From contig CAZWHW010000001.1 in assembly GCA_964633815.1 (NCBI GenBank), positions 1 to 64,000 of the forward strand: a stretch of 64,000 nt of DNA, in the 5' to 3' direction. This document shows positions 8,881 to 17,840 of this stretch, piece after piece. Positions within the stretch are counted from its first letter, which is position 1, and every line of letters starts with the position of its first letter. The notes under the pieces are model-generated. The model worked only from the letters and a program-made list of their open reading frames with translations. It was not told the origin of the DNA and did not search any database. This stretch comes from CALKZN01 sp964633815. GTDB lineage: Bacteria; Pseudomonadota; Gammaproteobacteria; Arenicellales; Arenicellaceae. The position numbers were made by a program, and so were the translations under genes.

Positions 8881-9507
8881 TCATTCACCAACAATAATAT
8901 CCAACTGATCAGCAATATCAGCAATTTGATCATATTTTGTCCGCAACGAAGCAGCATTGGCGATTAAACGTGAACTAATATCATAAATTTTTTCACCCTC
9001 AAGCAAATTATTAGCCTTAAGAGTCCCACCCGTGTCAACCAAATCGACTATTACATCAGCCAAACCTGTTAATGGTGCAATTTCCATTGAACCATATAAT
9101 TTAACCAAATCAATTTGCTGACCAAGCTCGGCATAATACATTTCGGCAGAGCGGGTATATTTAGTTGCCACTTTCAACCTACGCGTGGCGTCATATTCAA
9201 AGTCTTTAGGCGCGGCAACAGACAATCGACAAGCAGCGATTTTCAGATCTAATAACTCAGCTAAACCATCGCCACCATGCTCTATCAGTGTATCTTTACC
9301 AACAATACCCAAATCTGCTGAACCAAACTGCACAAACGTTGGTACATCAGTAGCTCGCACGATTAATAATTGTATATCGTCATGGTTTGTTGGCAAAATC
9401 AGCTTACGGCTTTCTGATGGATCTTCAGCCGCCCGAATACCAACCTTGCTAAGTAATGGCAAAATTTCTTTTAATATTCGTCCTTTTGATAAAGCGATTG
9501 TTAACAT
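8881..9507 (-). CDS. hisG: ATP phosphoribosyltransferase, short form
   Basis: 208 residues. It catalyses the first committed step of histidine synthesis, joining ATP and PRPP. ALSKGRILKE at 5-14 and the DLVDTGGTLKANNL block near residue 155 are typical. The length is that of the short HisG form, which lacks the C-terminal regulatory domain and requires HisZ to be active; no hisZ lies in the window, so it should be elsewhere in the genome. A Shine-Dalgarno-like AGG precedes the ATG by about 9 bases. It is 12 bases downstream of murA. Confidence 0.95.
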   Translation of the reverse strand: MLTIALSKGRILKEILPLLSKVGIRAAEDPSESRKLILPTNHDDIQLLIVRATDVPTFVQFGSADLGIVGKDTLIEHGGDGLAELLDLKIAACRLSVAAPKDFEYDATRRLKVATKYTRSAEMYYAELGQQIDLVKLYGSMEIAPLTGLADVIVDLVDTGGTLKANNLLEGEKIYDISSRLIANAASLRTKYDQIADIADQLDIIVGE

Positions 9508-9519
9508 TTGAATACCTAG

Positions 9520-10812
9520 CTAAAGATAATGTGCTTTCTCACGTTCCCACAAATGACTAGGAATGCGCTTTATATTCGCGCCCAAGCCTGCAAATTTTTC
9601 TTCAATACATTCATAACCACGATCAATATGATAAATGCGATCAACAATAGTTGAAGATTCTGCCATCAAACCAGCAATAACTAAACTCGCTGAAGCACGC
9701 AAATCTGTTGCCATCACAGGAGCTGCTTGCAATTGTTCGCGACCAGTAACCACAGCAGTGTTGCCTTCTAATTGAATGTCAGCGCCCATACGTTGCAATT
9801 CATGCACATGCATAAAACGATTTTCAAAAATCGTTTCAACAACGGTTCCAGTGCCTTGTGCTAGCGCATTCATTGTCACAAACTGCGCCTGCATATCTGT
9901 TGGAAAAGCTGGATGTGGCGCAGTTTTAAGACTAACTGCTTTAGGCTGATTACCTTGCATATCGACTTCGATAAAATCGCTGCCTAAATTAATATGGCCA
10001 CCTGCTTCATCAAGTTTGTTGAGCACTGCCTCCAAATACTTTGGTTCTGCGCCCAAGGCTTTAACTCGGCCTCGTGTTGCGGCTCCAGCAACTAAATAAG
10101 TACCTGTTTCGATACGATCTGAAATCACACGATGTAACGCACTATGTAAACTATCAACACCTTCAATCGTGATTTCATCAGTACCAGCGCCACTGATTTT
10201 AGCGCCCATGGCATTCAAACAATTTGCTAAATCAACAATTTCAGGCTCTCTAGCGGCATTTTCAATCACACTTACACCTTGCGCCAAAGAAGCAGCCATC
10301 ATCAAATTTTCTGTGCCGGTTACAGAAACAATATCCATAAACATGCGCGCACCTTGCAATCGTTTGCAAGTGGCTTTGATATAACCATCTTCTATGATTA
10401 CTTTCGCACCCATGGCTTCTAAGCCTTTGATATGTAAATTTACCGGCCTTGAACCAATTGCACAACCACCTGGCAACGACACTTCAGCATGTCCCATTCT
10501 CGCCAATAATGGGCCCAATACTAAAATCGAAGCGCGCATAGTTTTCACCAATTCATACGGTGCTCTGATTTGATCAACCGCTGATGCATCAGCAGCAATA
10601 TGCATATTCTCATCAACCTGCATTTGCACACCTAGATGAGATAACAAACCCATAGTTGTAGTGATATCTTGCAAGTGTGGCACATTGCTCAATGTCAAAG
10701 TGCCATCAACTAGCAATGATGAAATGAGAATTGGCAATGCAGAATTCTTCGCACCTGAAATTTTAACCTCTCCGTCGAGAGGGCCTGCGCCTTGTACTAC
10801 AATTTTATCCAA
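9520..10812 (-). CDS. murA: UDP-N-acetylglucosamine 1-carboxyvinyltransferase
   Basis: 430 residues, the first step of peptidoglycan precursor synthesis, transferring enolpyruvate from PEP to UDP-GlcNAc in the cytoplasm. K22-N23 (in SGAKNSALPI) and the nucleophile C117 (in PGGCAIGSRPV) are present; Cys at this site implies fosfomycin sensitivity by family knowledge. The start is TTG: a GGAG lies 7 bases upstream and the resulting MDKIVVQG matches the usual MurA N-terminus, with no ATG nearby. It follows the mla-ibaG-grxD genes and leads directly into hisG. Confidence 0.97.
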   Translation of the reverse strand: MDKIVVQGAGPLDGEVKISGAKNSALPILISSLLVDGTLTLSNVPHLQDITTTMGLLSHLGVQMQVDENMHIAADASAVDQIRAPYELVKTMRASILVLGPLLARMGHAEVSLPGGCAIGSRPVNLHIKGLEAMGAKVIIEDGYIKATCKRLQGARMFMDIVSVTGTENLMMAASLAQGVSVIENAAREPEIVDLANCLNAMGAKISGAGTDEITIEGVDSLHSALHRVISDRIETGTYLVAGAATRGRVKALGAEPKYLEAVLNKLDEAGGHINLGSDFIEVDMQGNQPKAVSLKTAPHPAFPTDMQAQFVTMNALAQGTGTVVETIFENRFMHVHELQRMGADIQLEGNTAVVTGREQLQAAPVMATDLRASASLVIAGLMAESSTIVDRIYHIDRGYECIEEKFAGLGANIKRIPSHLWEREKAHYL

Positions 10813-10854
10813 TGCTGTTCTCCAGCTGAGCGAAATAATTTATATAATAGCGCT

Positions 10855-11169
10855 TTATGCTTGTTCGTCAGAGAGCATTGTTTTCAGCTCACCTGATTCA
10901 TACATTTCCATCATAATATCGCTGCCGCCAATGAATTCGCCTTTGATATACAATTGTGGAATTGTTGGCCAATTTGAAAACTGCTTAACACCTTCACGAA
11001 TTTCTGGGTCGCTGAGCACATCAACGCTGGCAAATTCAGAACCACATGCATTTAATATTTGTACAGCACGGCCTGAAAAACCACATTGAGGGAAGGCTGC
11101 TGAGCCCTTCATGTAAAGCACAACATCGTTTTCTGAAATTGTTTTTTGGATAGTTTCTTGACTAGACAT
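10855..11169 (-). CDS. grxD: Monothiol glutaredoxin (CGFS type)
   Basis: 104 residues from the ATG at 11169, which has a CAGG 8 bases upstream; a TTG 33 bases further up lacks one. The active site is C29-G30-F31-S32 in FPQCGFSGRA, followed by the WPTIPQLYI and GGSDIMMEM blocks that bind glutathione. CGFS glutaredoxins bind and pass [2Fe-2S] clusters, usually with a BolA partner. That fits here, because the preceding gene (ibaG) is a BolA family member only 60 bases away. In many gammaproteobacteria the ibaG-murA pair has no grxD between. Confidence 0.94.
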   Translation of the reverse strand: MSSQETIQKTISENDVVLYMKGSAAFPQCGFSGRAVQILNACGSEFASVDVLSDPEIREGVKQFSNWPTIPQLYIKGEFIGGSDIMMEMYESGELKTMLSDEQA

Positions 11170-11229
11170 AATAATTACCTGATAAAAAATCGATAGCAAC
11201 AAATACTTTTCGGCATTTGCTTTAATAAA

Positions 11230-11475
11230 TTAGCTCTGAGTTGCAGAATATTCTTCGGGAGTCAGAGTTTTCATTGACAAGGCATGAACTTCAGCCTTCA
11301 TTTTATCGCCCAAAATGGCATAAATATGTTGATGACGCTGAATACGGTTTTTCTCTGCAAAATCTTCTGAAACAATCATCGCTTCAAAATGATGGCCGTC
11401 ACCTTCAACGGTTAATAAAGTTTCATCATTCAATCCAGCTGCAATCCAGCTTTTTAACTGTTCAGGAGTTACCAT
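11230..11475 (-). CDS. ibaG: BolA family protein (IbaG-like)
   Basis: About 81 residues from the ATG ending at 11475; a GTG two codons upstream is possible. The BolA core is visible: VEGDGHHFEAMIV at about 24-36, then RIQRHQHIY with the conserved His, and HALSMKTLTPEEY near the end. BolA proteins partner with CGFS glutaredoxins in Fe-S handling. The position between mlaC and grxD-murA matches ibaG (yrbA) next to the mla operon in relatives. I infer that it acts with the adjacent GrxD. Confidence 0.9.
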   Translation of the reverse strand: MVTPEQLKSWIAAGLNDETLLTVEGDGHHFEAMIVSEDFAEKNRIQRHQHIYAILGDKMKAEVHALSMKTLTPEEYSATQS

Positions 11476-11559
11476 AATCACTAATACGTTATTTTAAAAA
11501 TAAAGTCGTATTGTCGCGCATTGCAAGTCAACTGAAAAGCAATTTAACTCACGAATATC

Positions 11560-12195
11560 CTAACCATCGTTAATTTTACGCATCTCAGAGATTAAATTAT
11601 CAATACCATGTTTTGAAATACGGTCTGAATAATCATTTCTGAACAATGGTATCAGTTCAATCGTTGCCTCAGGTGTTTGAATTTTAATATTGTAAACTTT
11701 CCACTCAGAATCATCGCGAATATTCATCGAAAAAGTCATTGGGATTTTTTGATTATTTTTAGTAATGAACTCAGTTTTAACTTTGACGCGATCTTTATTT
11801 TTAGGGTTTGAGAATGGCAAATAGTTGATTTTTTCGTCTGAAAATTCAAACGCTGTACTTGCATAAGTACCAATTAATAAACGTTTAAATTCGATCACAA
11901 AAGCATCAAATTGCTCCTTGGTAACTGTACGGCGATGCTTCCCTAGCACACCTTTTGAAAATAGTTCAAAATTAATTGCAGGACCGACAATATCATTAAT
12001 TGCTTGATTTAATTTTTCTGGGCTTGCTGCGAACTCGGAACGTCGTTGTTTAAGCTCGCTTAATGCTCGTTCAAGAGTCGTTTTCAATACGACATCTGGA
12101 GGAGTAACTTCAGCATAAGAAAGCTGAATAAAAAACATTGCAGACAACAATGAAATTATTGAAAAAATACGCTTTATTTTCACTGAAAAAAACAT
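11560..12195 (-). CDS. mlaC: Periplasmic phospholipid-binding protein MlaC
   Basis: 211 residues. A signal peptide of about 28 residues ends in SYA; the mature part fits the Tol-tol_Ttg2 (MlaC) family. MlaC shuttles phospholipids between the outer-membrane MlaA complex and the inner-membrane MlaFEDB complex. A GAGG lies 5 bases before the ATG. mlaA is not in the window. The 166-base gap to mlaD is long for this operon, so a second promoter is possible. No mlaB follows it: only 84 bases separate it from ibaG. Confidence 0.93.
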   Translation of the reverse strand: MFFSVKIKRIFSIISLLSAMFFIQLSYAEVTPPDVVLKTTLERALSELKQRRSEFAASPEKLNQAINDIVGPAINFELFSKGVLGKHRRTVTKEQFDAFVIEFKRLLIGTYASTAFEFSDEKINYLPFSNPKNKDRVKVKTEFITKNNQKIPMTFSMNIRDDSEWKVYNIKIQTPEATIELIPLFRNDYSDRISKHGIDNLISEMRKINDG

Positions 12196-12361
12196 TCGAA
12201 CCTCACAAATATTAATAATTTATGTACAAATAATAACTACATTAAACTGAACTGATGCTGAACCGTTTGTGAAATTTAATTTACAATCTGGCAGCTATCT
12301 ATAAATAAGTAACTGCCATCGCAACATCCTACTTATATTAAAGACCGCATAAGTCGCTAAA

Positions 12362-12826
12362 TTATTCCTTACTCTTAGTAAAACTCGTAATAAAGCGACC
12401 TATTATTTTCTCTAAAACTAATGCCGGCTGCGTAAATTCAATTTCACTGCCTTGTACGAGATAATCTTCGTCACCACCAGGCTCTAAACCAACAAACTGA
12501 GAACCCAACAAGCCAGAAGTCAAAATTGATGCACTAGTGTCAAGTGGTAAATTTTGATGCTGGCCGAATATCTCCATATACACAACCGCTTCATAATCGT
12601 CTGGATCTACAGAAATGCCCGTGACACGCCCTATTGTGACACCAGACATGCGTACAGGCGATTTTGCCGTAAGGCCACCGATGTTTTGAAACTTAGCGGT
12701 CACCTCATAACTGTCACCAGTGCTTTGTGTACCTAAATTGCCTACACGAAAAGACAAAGCTGCGAGAGCCAAAATTCCAGCTAAAACAAACAAACCAACC
12801 CAAAATTCTTTCATGCCATGTTTCAT
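12362..12826 (-). CDS. mlaD: MCE-domain protein MlaD
   Basis: 154 residues. One N-terminal membrane anchor lies at about 7-27, then a single MCE domain (about 38-118) with the GLTAKSPVRMSGVTIGRV stretch. MlaD forms the hexameric periplasmic ring on the MlaE permease that moves phospholipids. A GAGG lies 9 bases upstream of the ATG. It follows mlaE by 50 bases and belongs to the leftward mlaFEDC transcript. Confidence 0.95.
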   Translation of the reverse strand: MKHGMKEFWVGLFVLAGILALAALSFRVGNLGTQSTGDSYEVTAKFQNIGGLTAKSPVRMSGVTIGRVTGISVDPDDYEAVVYMEIFGQHQNLPLDTSASILTSGLLGSQFVGLEPGGDEDYLVQGSEIEFTQPALVLEKIIGRFITSFTKSKE

Positions 12827-12876
12827 ATTCTAATTCCTCAAACAATATATTCTTAATCTCGTCTTAACTAAACAAC

Positions 12877-13665
12877 TTAGCCAAACATAAGTGACGTGAG
12901 TATATAATCTAGACCTAAAATCAATAGTGATGACACCACTACAGTACGTGTCGTTGCGGAGCTCACACCTTCAGAATTACGTGGCGCGAAATAACCTTGA
13001 TAGACAGCTATCAAAGTAATCACTGCTCCAAATACAACACTTTTGATAAAACCATTTAGTACATCATTGTAAAAATCAACACCGTTTTGCATTGCCGACC
13101 AATAAATTCCTGCATCTCCACCTAAAATTTTAACGCCCACAATATAGCCACCATAAATCCCCATGACTGTAAAAATAGCAGACAACAATGGCATCGACAG
13201 AAAGCCAGCCAAATAGCGTGGAGCAATTACCCGCTTAACTGGGTCAACCGCCATCATTTCCATAGCATCTAGCTGCTCAGTGGCGCGCATCAAACCGATT
13301 TCTGCGGTCAATGCTGAGCACGCTCGACCAGCAAATAATAATGCGGTCAACACTGGTCCAAGCTCTCTCACCAAGGTTAATGCAACTAATAAACCCAATT
13401 GCGATTCAGCACCAAAATCAACAAGATTGGTATAAAACTGCAAACCTAACACCATGCCAACAAACAAACCTGAAACCAAAATAATGATCAAGGTTTTAAC
13501 ACCAATCATATAAACCTGTGTAAGTAATAATGTCGGCCGCATGATCGGCGTCATCAAAGCCATAAGCGTTTGCCAGAAGAACAAAGCTAAACTACCGACA
13601 GCATCAATCAAACTTAAAACAGCCGCACCCAAGCGCTGAATCGGAGAGAAAATTAATTGCATCAT
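12877..13665 (-). CDS. mlaE: ABC transporter permease MlaE
   Basis: 262 residues, the membrane permease of the Mla phospholipid ABC transporter. Five or so membrane segments and the conserved GRACSALTAEIGLMRATEQ stretch (about 117-135) are visible, as is the EMMAVDPVKRVIAPR block typical of MlaE/TrgB permeases. It begins with tandem ATG codons and its start overlaps the mlaF stop (ATGA), so translation is coupled. Confidence 0.96.
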   Translation of the reverse strand: MMQLIFSPIQRLGAAVLSLIDAVGSLALFFWQTLMALMTPIMRPTLLLTQVYMIGVKTLIIILVSGLFVGMVLGLQFYTNLVDFGAESQLGLLVALTLVRELGPVLTALLFAGRACSALTAEIGLMRATEQLDAMEMMAVDPVKRVIAPRYLAGFLSMPLLSAIFTVMGIYGGYIVGVKILGGDAGIYWSAMQNGVDFYNDVLNGFIKSVVFGAVITLIAVYQGYFAPRNSEGVSSATTRTVVVSSLLILGLDYILTSLMFG

Positions 13666-14495
13666 AAATCCTCTTCTTGCTGGAGTTTATTGCCTTGATA
13701 ATGATAAGCCACAGGACCATCAGGCGAGCCAGTCATAAATTGTTTAATGGCAGGATTTTCTGAAGCCATCAACTCAGTAGGAGAACCCTTGCCAATAGCT
13801 TTACCACTCGCTAGTACATACATTTCATCTGAAATTTCACAAGCCTCAGGCACATCATGGGTCACAATGATTGAAGTAATATTTAGGCGCTCATTCATTT
13901 CGGCAATTAGTTTTGTGATAATCCCTTTAGCAATAGGATCAAGACCTGTAAATGGCTCATCATACATCACCAGCGCTGGCTCCATCACAATGGCTCTCGC
14001 CAGTGCCACACGTCGTTGCATCCCACCAGAACATTCTTCCGGAAGAAGATCAGCGGCCTCGCGCAAACCCACATGTTCTAATTTTGTCAAAACAATATCA
14101 GAAATTTCTTGTTCATTTTTGTTGGTATGCTCACGCAAGGGAAAAGCCACATTTTCAAACACAGATATATCCGTTAGCAAGGCATTATGCTGAAACATCA
14201 TGCCCATGCTTTTGCGCAATTCAAACAAATCAGTGTTATTGAGTTGAGCAACATGCTGTGAGTCCACAAACACTCGCCCTGCCTGCGGTTTCGCACGCCC
14301 ACCAATAAAGCTCAAAACAGTTGATTTTCCACAACCGCTAGGGCCCATAATTGCTGTTATAGAACCCCGCTTTACTGCAATATTCAGCCCTTGATGAACA
14401 GGCCTATCACCATAGGCAAATGACACATCATCAATAATGATAATATCATCCCCAGATGTGGGCACTTGATTTGATTGTTGTTGAGTTTCAGACAC
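13662..14495 (-). CDS. mlaF: ABC transporter ATP-binding protein MlaF
   Basis: 277 residues, the ATPase of the Mla transporter. Walker A is GPSGCGKS at 51-58; the signature CSGGMQRRVALARAI and the Walker B ALVMYDEPF follow, then a D-loop and switch His. The start is GTG, with AAGG A-rich sequence 8-12 bases upstream. The gene is first in the leftward mla-ibaG-grxD-murA-his block and is transcribed away from yrbG. A GC-capped hairpin lies directly upstream of its ribosome binding site. Confidence 0.96.
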   Translation of the reverse strand: MSETQQQSNQVPTSGDDIIIIDDVSFAYGDRPVHQGLNIAVKRGSITAIMGPSGCGKSTVLSFIGGRAKPQAGRVFVDSQHVAQLNNTDLFELRKSMGMMFQHNALLTDISVFENVAFPLREHTNKNEQEISDIVLTKLEHVGLREAADLLPEECSGGMQRRVALARAIVMEPALVMYDEPFTGLDPIAKGIITKLIAEMNERLNITSIIVTHDVPEACEISDEMYVLASGKAIGKGSPTELMASENPAIKQFMTGSPDGPVAYHYQGNKLQQEEDL

Positions 14496-14509
14496 TATTA
14501 TTCCTTAAG

Positions 14510-14532
14510 CCCTTTTCGCTTTCGCTAAAGGG
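14510..14532 (-). promoter_or_regulatory. Hairpin in the mlaF leader
   Basis: Arms 14510-14515 (CCCTTT) and 14527-14532 (AAAGGG) enclose an 11-base loop in which a GC-GAAA-GC inner stem can form on the minus strand. It sits a few bases upstream of the mlaF ribosome binding site and is too close to the start to be a terminator of a neighbouring gene. It may affect mlaF translation; this is inference only. Confidence 0.4.
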
Positions 14533-14673
14533 TTTACTTTTTTTGTTAATGTAAACCTAATATATGAGGACTATATAAACGTTAAAAATCAATAATAACC
14601 ATATAATACCAAACAGTTTGATTCTCGTTCGTATAAAATCGCCGTTATTAACAAATCAATTAATTTTTAATTA

Positions 14674-15639
14674 ATGCTTATTATAGATATCTTATTTATT
14701 ATCATTGGTCTGGGACTACTTGCATGGAGCGCTGACAAATTAGTTGAATATGCAGTTGCGCTAGCTAAGCACTTAAATGTTTCCGCATTTTTAATTGGCA
14801 TCGTCATCATCGGCTTTGGCACATCCGCACCAGAAATGCTGGTATCAGCTCTTGCTGCACTCGACAATGTTGGCGGCATTGCTATTGGTAATGCACTGGG
14901 CTCAAATATCGCTAATATAGGCCTAGTATTAGGCTTTGCTGCCTTATTCAGTTCAATTGCTATTTCTAAAAAAGTACTCAAATCTGACATCACTGTTTTA
15001 TCCTTGATCACAGTTCTAGCAATTGTCTTACTAATTGATAAACAACTGAGTACCATTGACGGCTTTATTCTCATTATTTGTTTAGTCGTTTATTTAGCTT
15101 GGTCTGCTTTCAGTGATAAACAATCAGGCAAACAACAAGATGATGAATTTGACCTAGATGCTGAACCAGAAAGTTCACTTGGCAAATCTATTATCTGGAC
15201 TGTCGCCAGTCTAGCTATCTTGTTAGCCTCTTCAAAAGTATTATTAGTTGGCGCGGTGGGAATTTCCAAAGCATTAGGTATCAGCGATTTAATGATTGGT
15301 CTTACAGTAGTCGCTATTGGTACTAGCATGCCAGAACTAGCAGCATCAATTGCTGCCGCAAAACAAAAGCAAACAGGCTTAATCATTGGCAACATTCTCG
15401 GCTCCAATGCGTTTAACACATTGGGTGTATTAGGCATTGTCGGTTTACTGAGCGATACTTCTATTAGCCCTGAAGTATTACAGCGTGACTTTATTGTCTT
15501 AATCATTTTAATGCTGGCGATCTCAGTGATCGCTTTCTTACGAGGCAAACTCAGCAAACCATCTGGATTTATTTTACTACTTGGCTATTTTAGTTATCTT
15601 GCCTTTTTGATATACAATGCACTGCAAGTAATTAGTTAA
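14674..15639 (+). CDS. yrbG: Calcium/sodium antiporter, CaCA family
   Basis: 321 residues with about ten membrane segments. The two inverted alpha repeats of the CaCA family are visible: GFGTSAPEM at 47-55 and AIGTSMPEL at 214-222. A central acidic cytoplasmic loop (about 150-170) separates the halves. The protein likely exchanges Ca2+ for Na+ or H+, though the E. coli homologue's role is not firmly known. It is the first gene of the rightward kds-lpt block and ends 7 bases before kdsD, the same order as in E. coli. Confidence 0.92.
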   Translation: MLIIDILFIIIGLGLLAWSADKLVEYAVALAKHLNVSAFLIGIVIIGFGTSAPEMLVSALAALDNVGGIAIGNALGSNIANIGLVLGFAALFSSIAISKKVLKSDITVLSLITVLAIVLLIDKQLSTIDGFILIICLVVYLAWSAFSDKQSGKQQDDEFDLDAEPESSLGKSIIWTVASLAILLASSKVLLVGAVGISKALGISDLMIGLTVVAIGTSMPELAASIAAAKQKQTGLIIGNILGSNAFNTLGVLGIVGLLSDTSISPEVLQRDFIVLIILMLAISVIAFLRGKLSKPSGFILLLGYFSYLAFLIYNALQVIS

Positions 15640-15646
15640 TCTAATC

Positions 15647-16627
15647 ATGCCCAACTCTTCACATATGTCATACATCGATATAGCTCACAAAGTTCTCGAC
15701 ATTGAGGCTGAAGCCATTCATGGTTTGAAATCGCAAATTGACCACAACTTCATTACTGCTTGTGAACTTATTCTGAACTGCTCTGGTAGACTCGTTGTGG
15801 TCGGCATTGGCAAATCAGGACATATTGGCAATAAAATTGCCGCAACCTTTGCCAGCACAGGCACACCGGCATTCTTTGTTCATCCCAGTGAAGCCAGCCA
15901 TGGCGACTTAGGCATGATCACAAGTAAAGATATTGTTCTAGCAATTTCAAACTCGGGAGAAACACCCGAAATCCTGACAATTTTACCCATCATAAAACGA
16001 ATGGGAGTCAAATTAATCAGTATTTGTGGCAAACTCGATTCATCGATTCCACAACATTCGGACGCTATTTTGAATAGCAATGTCGCAAAAGAAGCTTGCC
16101 CATTAAATTTGGCACCCACCACCAGCACCACTGCAACGCTCGCACTTGGTGATGCGTTAGCAATGGCCGTTCTTGAAAACCGAGAATTCAACGAAACCGA
16201 TTTTGCGCGTTCTCACCCTGGCGGAGCTTTGGGTAAACGCCTATTGTTATATGTCGAAGACATTATGCACAAAGGCGACAACATCCCTTTAATTGAAGAA
16301 AACATGTGCTTAGATTTGGCTCTTGCTGAAATGAGTTCAAAAGCATTAGGTATGACCGGTGTGATAAATTCTGAGAATACGCTTGTGGGCATCTTCACGG
16401 ATGGCGATTTACGGCGAACTCTATCATCTAAGATTGATATCCATTCAACCCGAATGCAAGACATCATGACCCAAAAACCTTATACTGCTTCAACCAATAT
16501 GCTAGCCGCTGAGTTAGTCGCTATCATGCAAGAAAAAGCGATTAACAGCGTCATAGTCACCGACGAGTCAGGGGCTGCGGTTGGCGCACTCAACATGCAA
16601 GATTTACTGCGTGCAGGCGTCTTATAA
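15647..16627 (+). CDS. kdsD: D-arabinose 5-phosphate isomerase
   Basis: 326 residues. It interconverts ribulose 5-phosphate and arabinose 5-phosphate, feeding Kdo synthesis for LPS. An N-terminal SIS domain (about 40-190) carries VVGIGKSGHIGNKIAATFAS and the HPSEASHGDLGM block; the C-terminal half has two CBS domains (about 210-326), including FTDGDLRR. The length matches the family. It sits between yrbG and kdsC as in E. coli. Confidence 0.96.
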   Translation: MPNSSHMSYIDIAHKVLDIEAEAIHGLKSQIDHNFITACELILNCSGRLVVVGIGKSGHIGNKIAATFASTGTPAFFVHPSEASHGDLGMITSKDIVLAISNSGETPEILTILPIIKRMGVKLISICGKLDSSIPQHSDAILNSNVAKEACPLNLAPTTSTTATLALGDALAMAVLENREFNETDFARSHPGGALGKRLLLYVEDIMHKGDNIPLIEENMCLDLALAEMSSKALGMTGVINSENTLVGIFTDGDLRRTLSSKIDIHSTRMQDIMTQKPYTASTNMLAAELVAIMQEKAINSVIVTDESGAAVGALNMQDLLRAGVL

Positions 16628-16644
16628 ACCATTTTTATTTCAAA

Positions 16645-17172
16645 ATGATCAAACCGCCATACAATCTATCTTCAAGCATACTAGAAAAAGCTCAATCCGT
16701 TGAGCTCGCACTATTTGATGTTGATGGTGTGCTCACTGATGGTTCGCTTTTTTATAACGAACATGGCGAACAATTAAAACGGTTTAATGTGCTGGATGGA
16801 CACGGCTTAAAACAACTTAAAGAAAATCAAGTTATTGTTGGCATCATCAGCGCCAAACAATCAGCTTCACTCACTAAACGGCTAAACGACTTAGGCATTG
16901 AACATCAACTGACCGGCATTTCCGACAAACTTTGTGCATATCAAGAGTTAATCAATTCATTAAATATAACTGCCAACAACACCTGTTTCACTGGTGATGA
17001 TGTGATTGATATTCCTGTCATGCAAACTTGTGGCTTGACGTTTAGTGTCGACAATGGACATTATAGTGTTAAAGAAATTGCTGATTGGGTCACACCTATG
17101 TCTGGCGGCTATGGCGCTGTTCGAGCAATCTGCGATGTAATCAATTATGCAAAACACCTAAACCAATCATGA
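16645..17172 (+). CDS. kdsC: 3-deoxy-D-manno-octulosonate 8-phosphate phosphatase
   Basis: 175 residues, HAD superfamily (C0 type without a cap domain). The nucleophile motif DVDGVLTDG starts at D25, with D27 as acid/base. GIISAK supplies motif II, and GDDVIDIPVM the metal-binding motif. It removes the phosphate from Kdo-8-P. It starts 17 bases after kdsD, and its stop overlaps the lptC start (ATGA), so the two are translationally coupled. Confidence 0.95.
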   Translation: MIKPPYNLSSSILEKAQSVELALFDVDGVLTDGSLFYNEHGEQLKRFNVLDGHGLKQLKENQVIVGIISAKQSASLTKRLNDLGIEHQLTGISDKLCAYQELINSLNITANNTCFTGDDVIDIPVMQTCGLTFSVDNGHYSVKEIADWVTPMSGGYGAVRAICDVINYAKHLNQS

Positions 17173-17624
17173 AACAACTAGAAAATGTTTTTTATATAGC
17201 CATTCTCGGCTTAGTTGGATTACTCAGCATCTGGCTGCAAACTGAAGTTCGCACTGATGATCCCGCAACAATTGATTTCCTGAACCGTCATGACCCAGAC
17301 TATTACATTGAGAACTTTACAACCACTGGCATGAATGAATTTGGTCAGCGCGCTTATATTCTGCAAGCTGAACGTATGGCACATTTTCCAGACGATGGTT
17401 CTGCGTTATTAGACAACCCTCATTTGATTGAATTCAACGAAAATAAAGCCCCTCGTCACACCTATTCTCAATCTGGCTGGCTCTCAGGCAATGGTGAAGA
17501 TTTACTTCTGGAAGGCAAAGTTAAAATCATACAAGAACCTGGATTCGGTGATCCTGGCGGATCTTCAAAAGCAAGGAAAATGAAATTCAAATTAAATAAA
17601 AGTGCGCAAAGAGCGCTAAAATAA
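17169..17624 (+). CDS. lptC: LPS export system protein LptC
   Basis: 151 residues from the ATG at 17169, which overlaps the kdsC stop by 2 bases; an earlier in-frame start would lie inside kdsC. A single N-terminal membrane segment covers about 8-24. The rest is the periplasmic LptC (DUF1239) domain, with ARKMKFKLNKSAQRAL near the end. LptC anchors the periplasmic LPS bridge to the LptB2FG transporter. The 216-base gap to lptA is longer than usual, so lptA may have its own promoter. Confidence 0.92.
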   Translation: MKQLENVFYIAILGLVGLLSIWLQTEVRTDDPATIDFLNRHDPDYYIENFTTTGMNEFGQRAYILQAERMAHFPDDGSALLDNPHLIEFNENKAPRHTYSQSGWLSGNGEDLLLEGKVKIIQEPGFGDPGGSSKARKMKFKLNKSAQRALK

Positions 17625-17840
17625 AGTTAGCTTATTCCTCATGAGCAAACACTAGGATTTAAAAACATTTAAACTATCCAAATTGACTGTTTTTAACACT
17701 TGCCTGAAAGAATAAAAACAGGTTATGGTATAGTTATTGCTTGCTTAACCCCCTCCAATGAAAATCGAGAATCCAACAAGCATCAACCTAATAACAAGTC
17801 ATCTGTTACTTTATAAGTTAAAACTACAAAAAAACAAACC

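Noticed and set aside
14667..15557. Long minus-strand frames opposite yrbG
   Set aside because: They are shadows of a clear membrane transporter gene on the plus strand; their products are Ile/Ser/Ala-rich with no motif.
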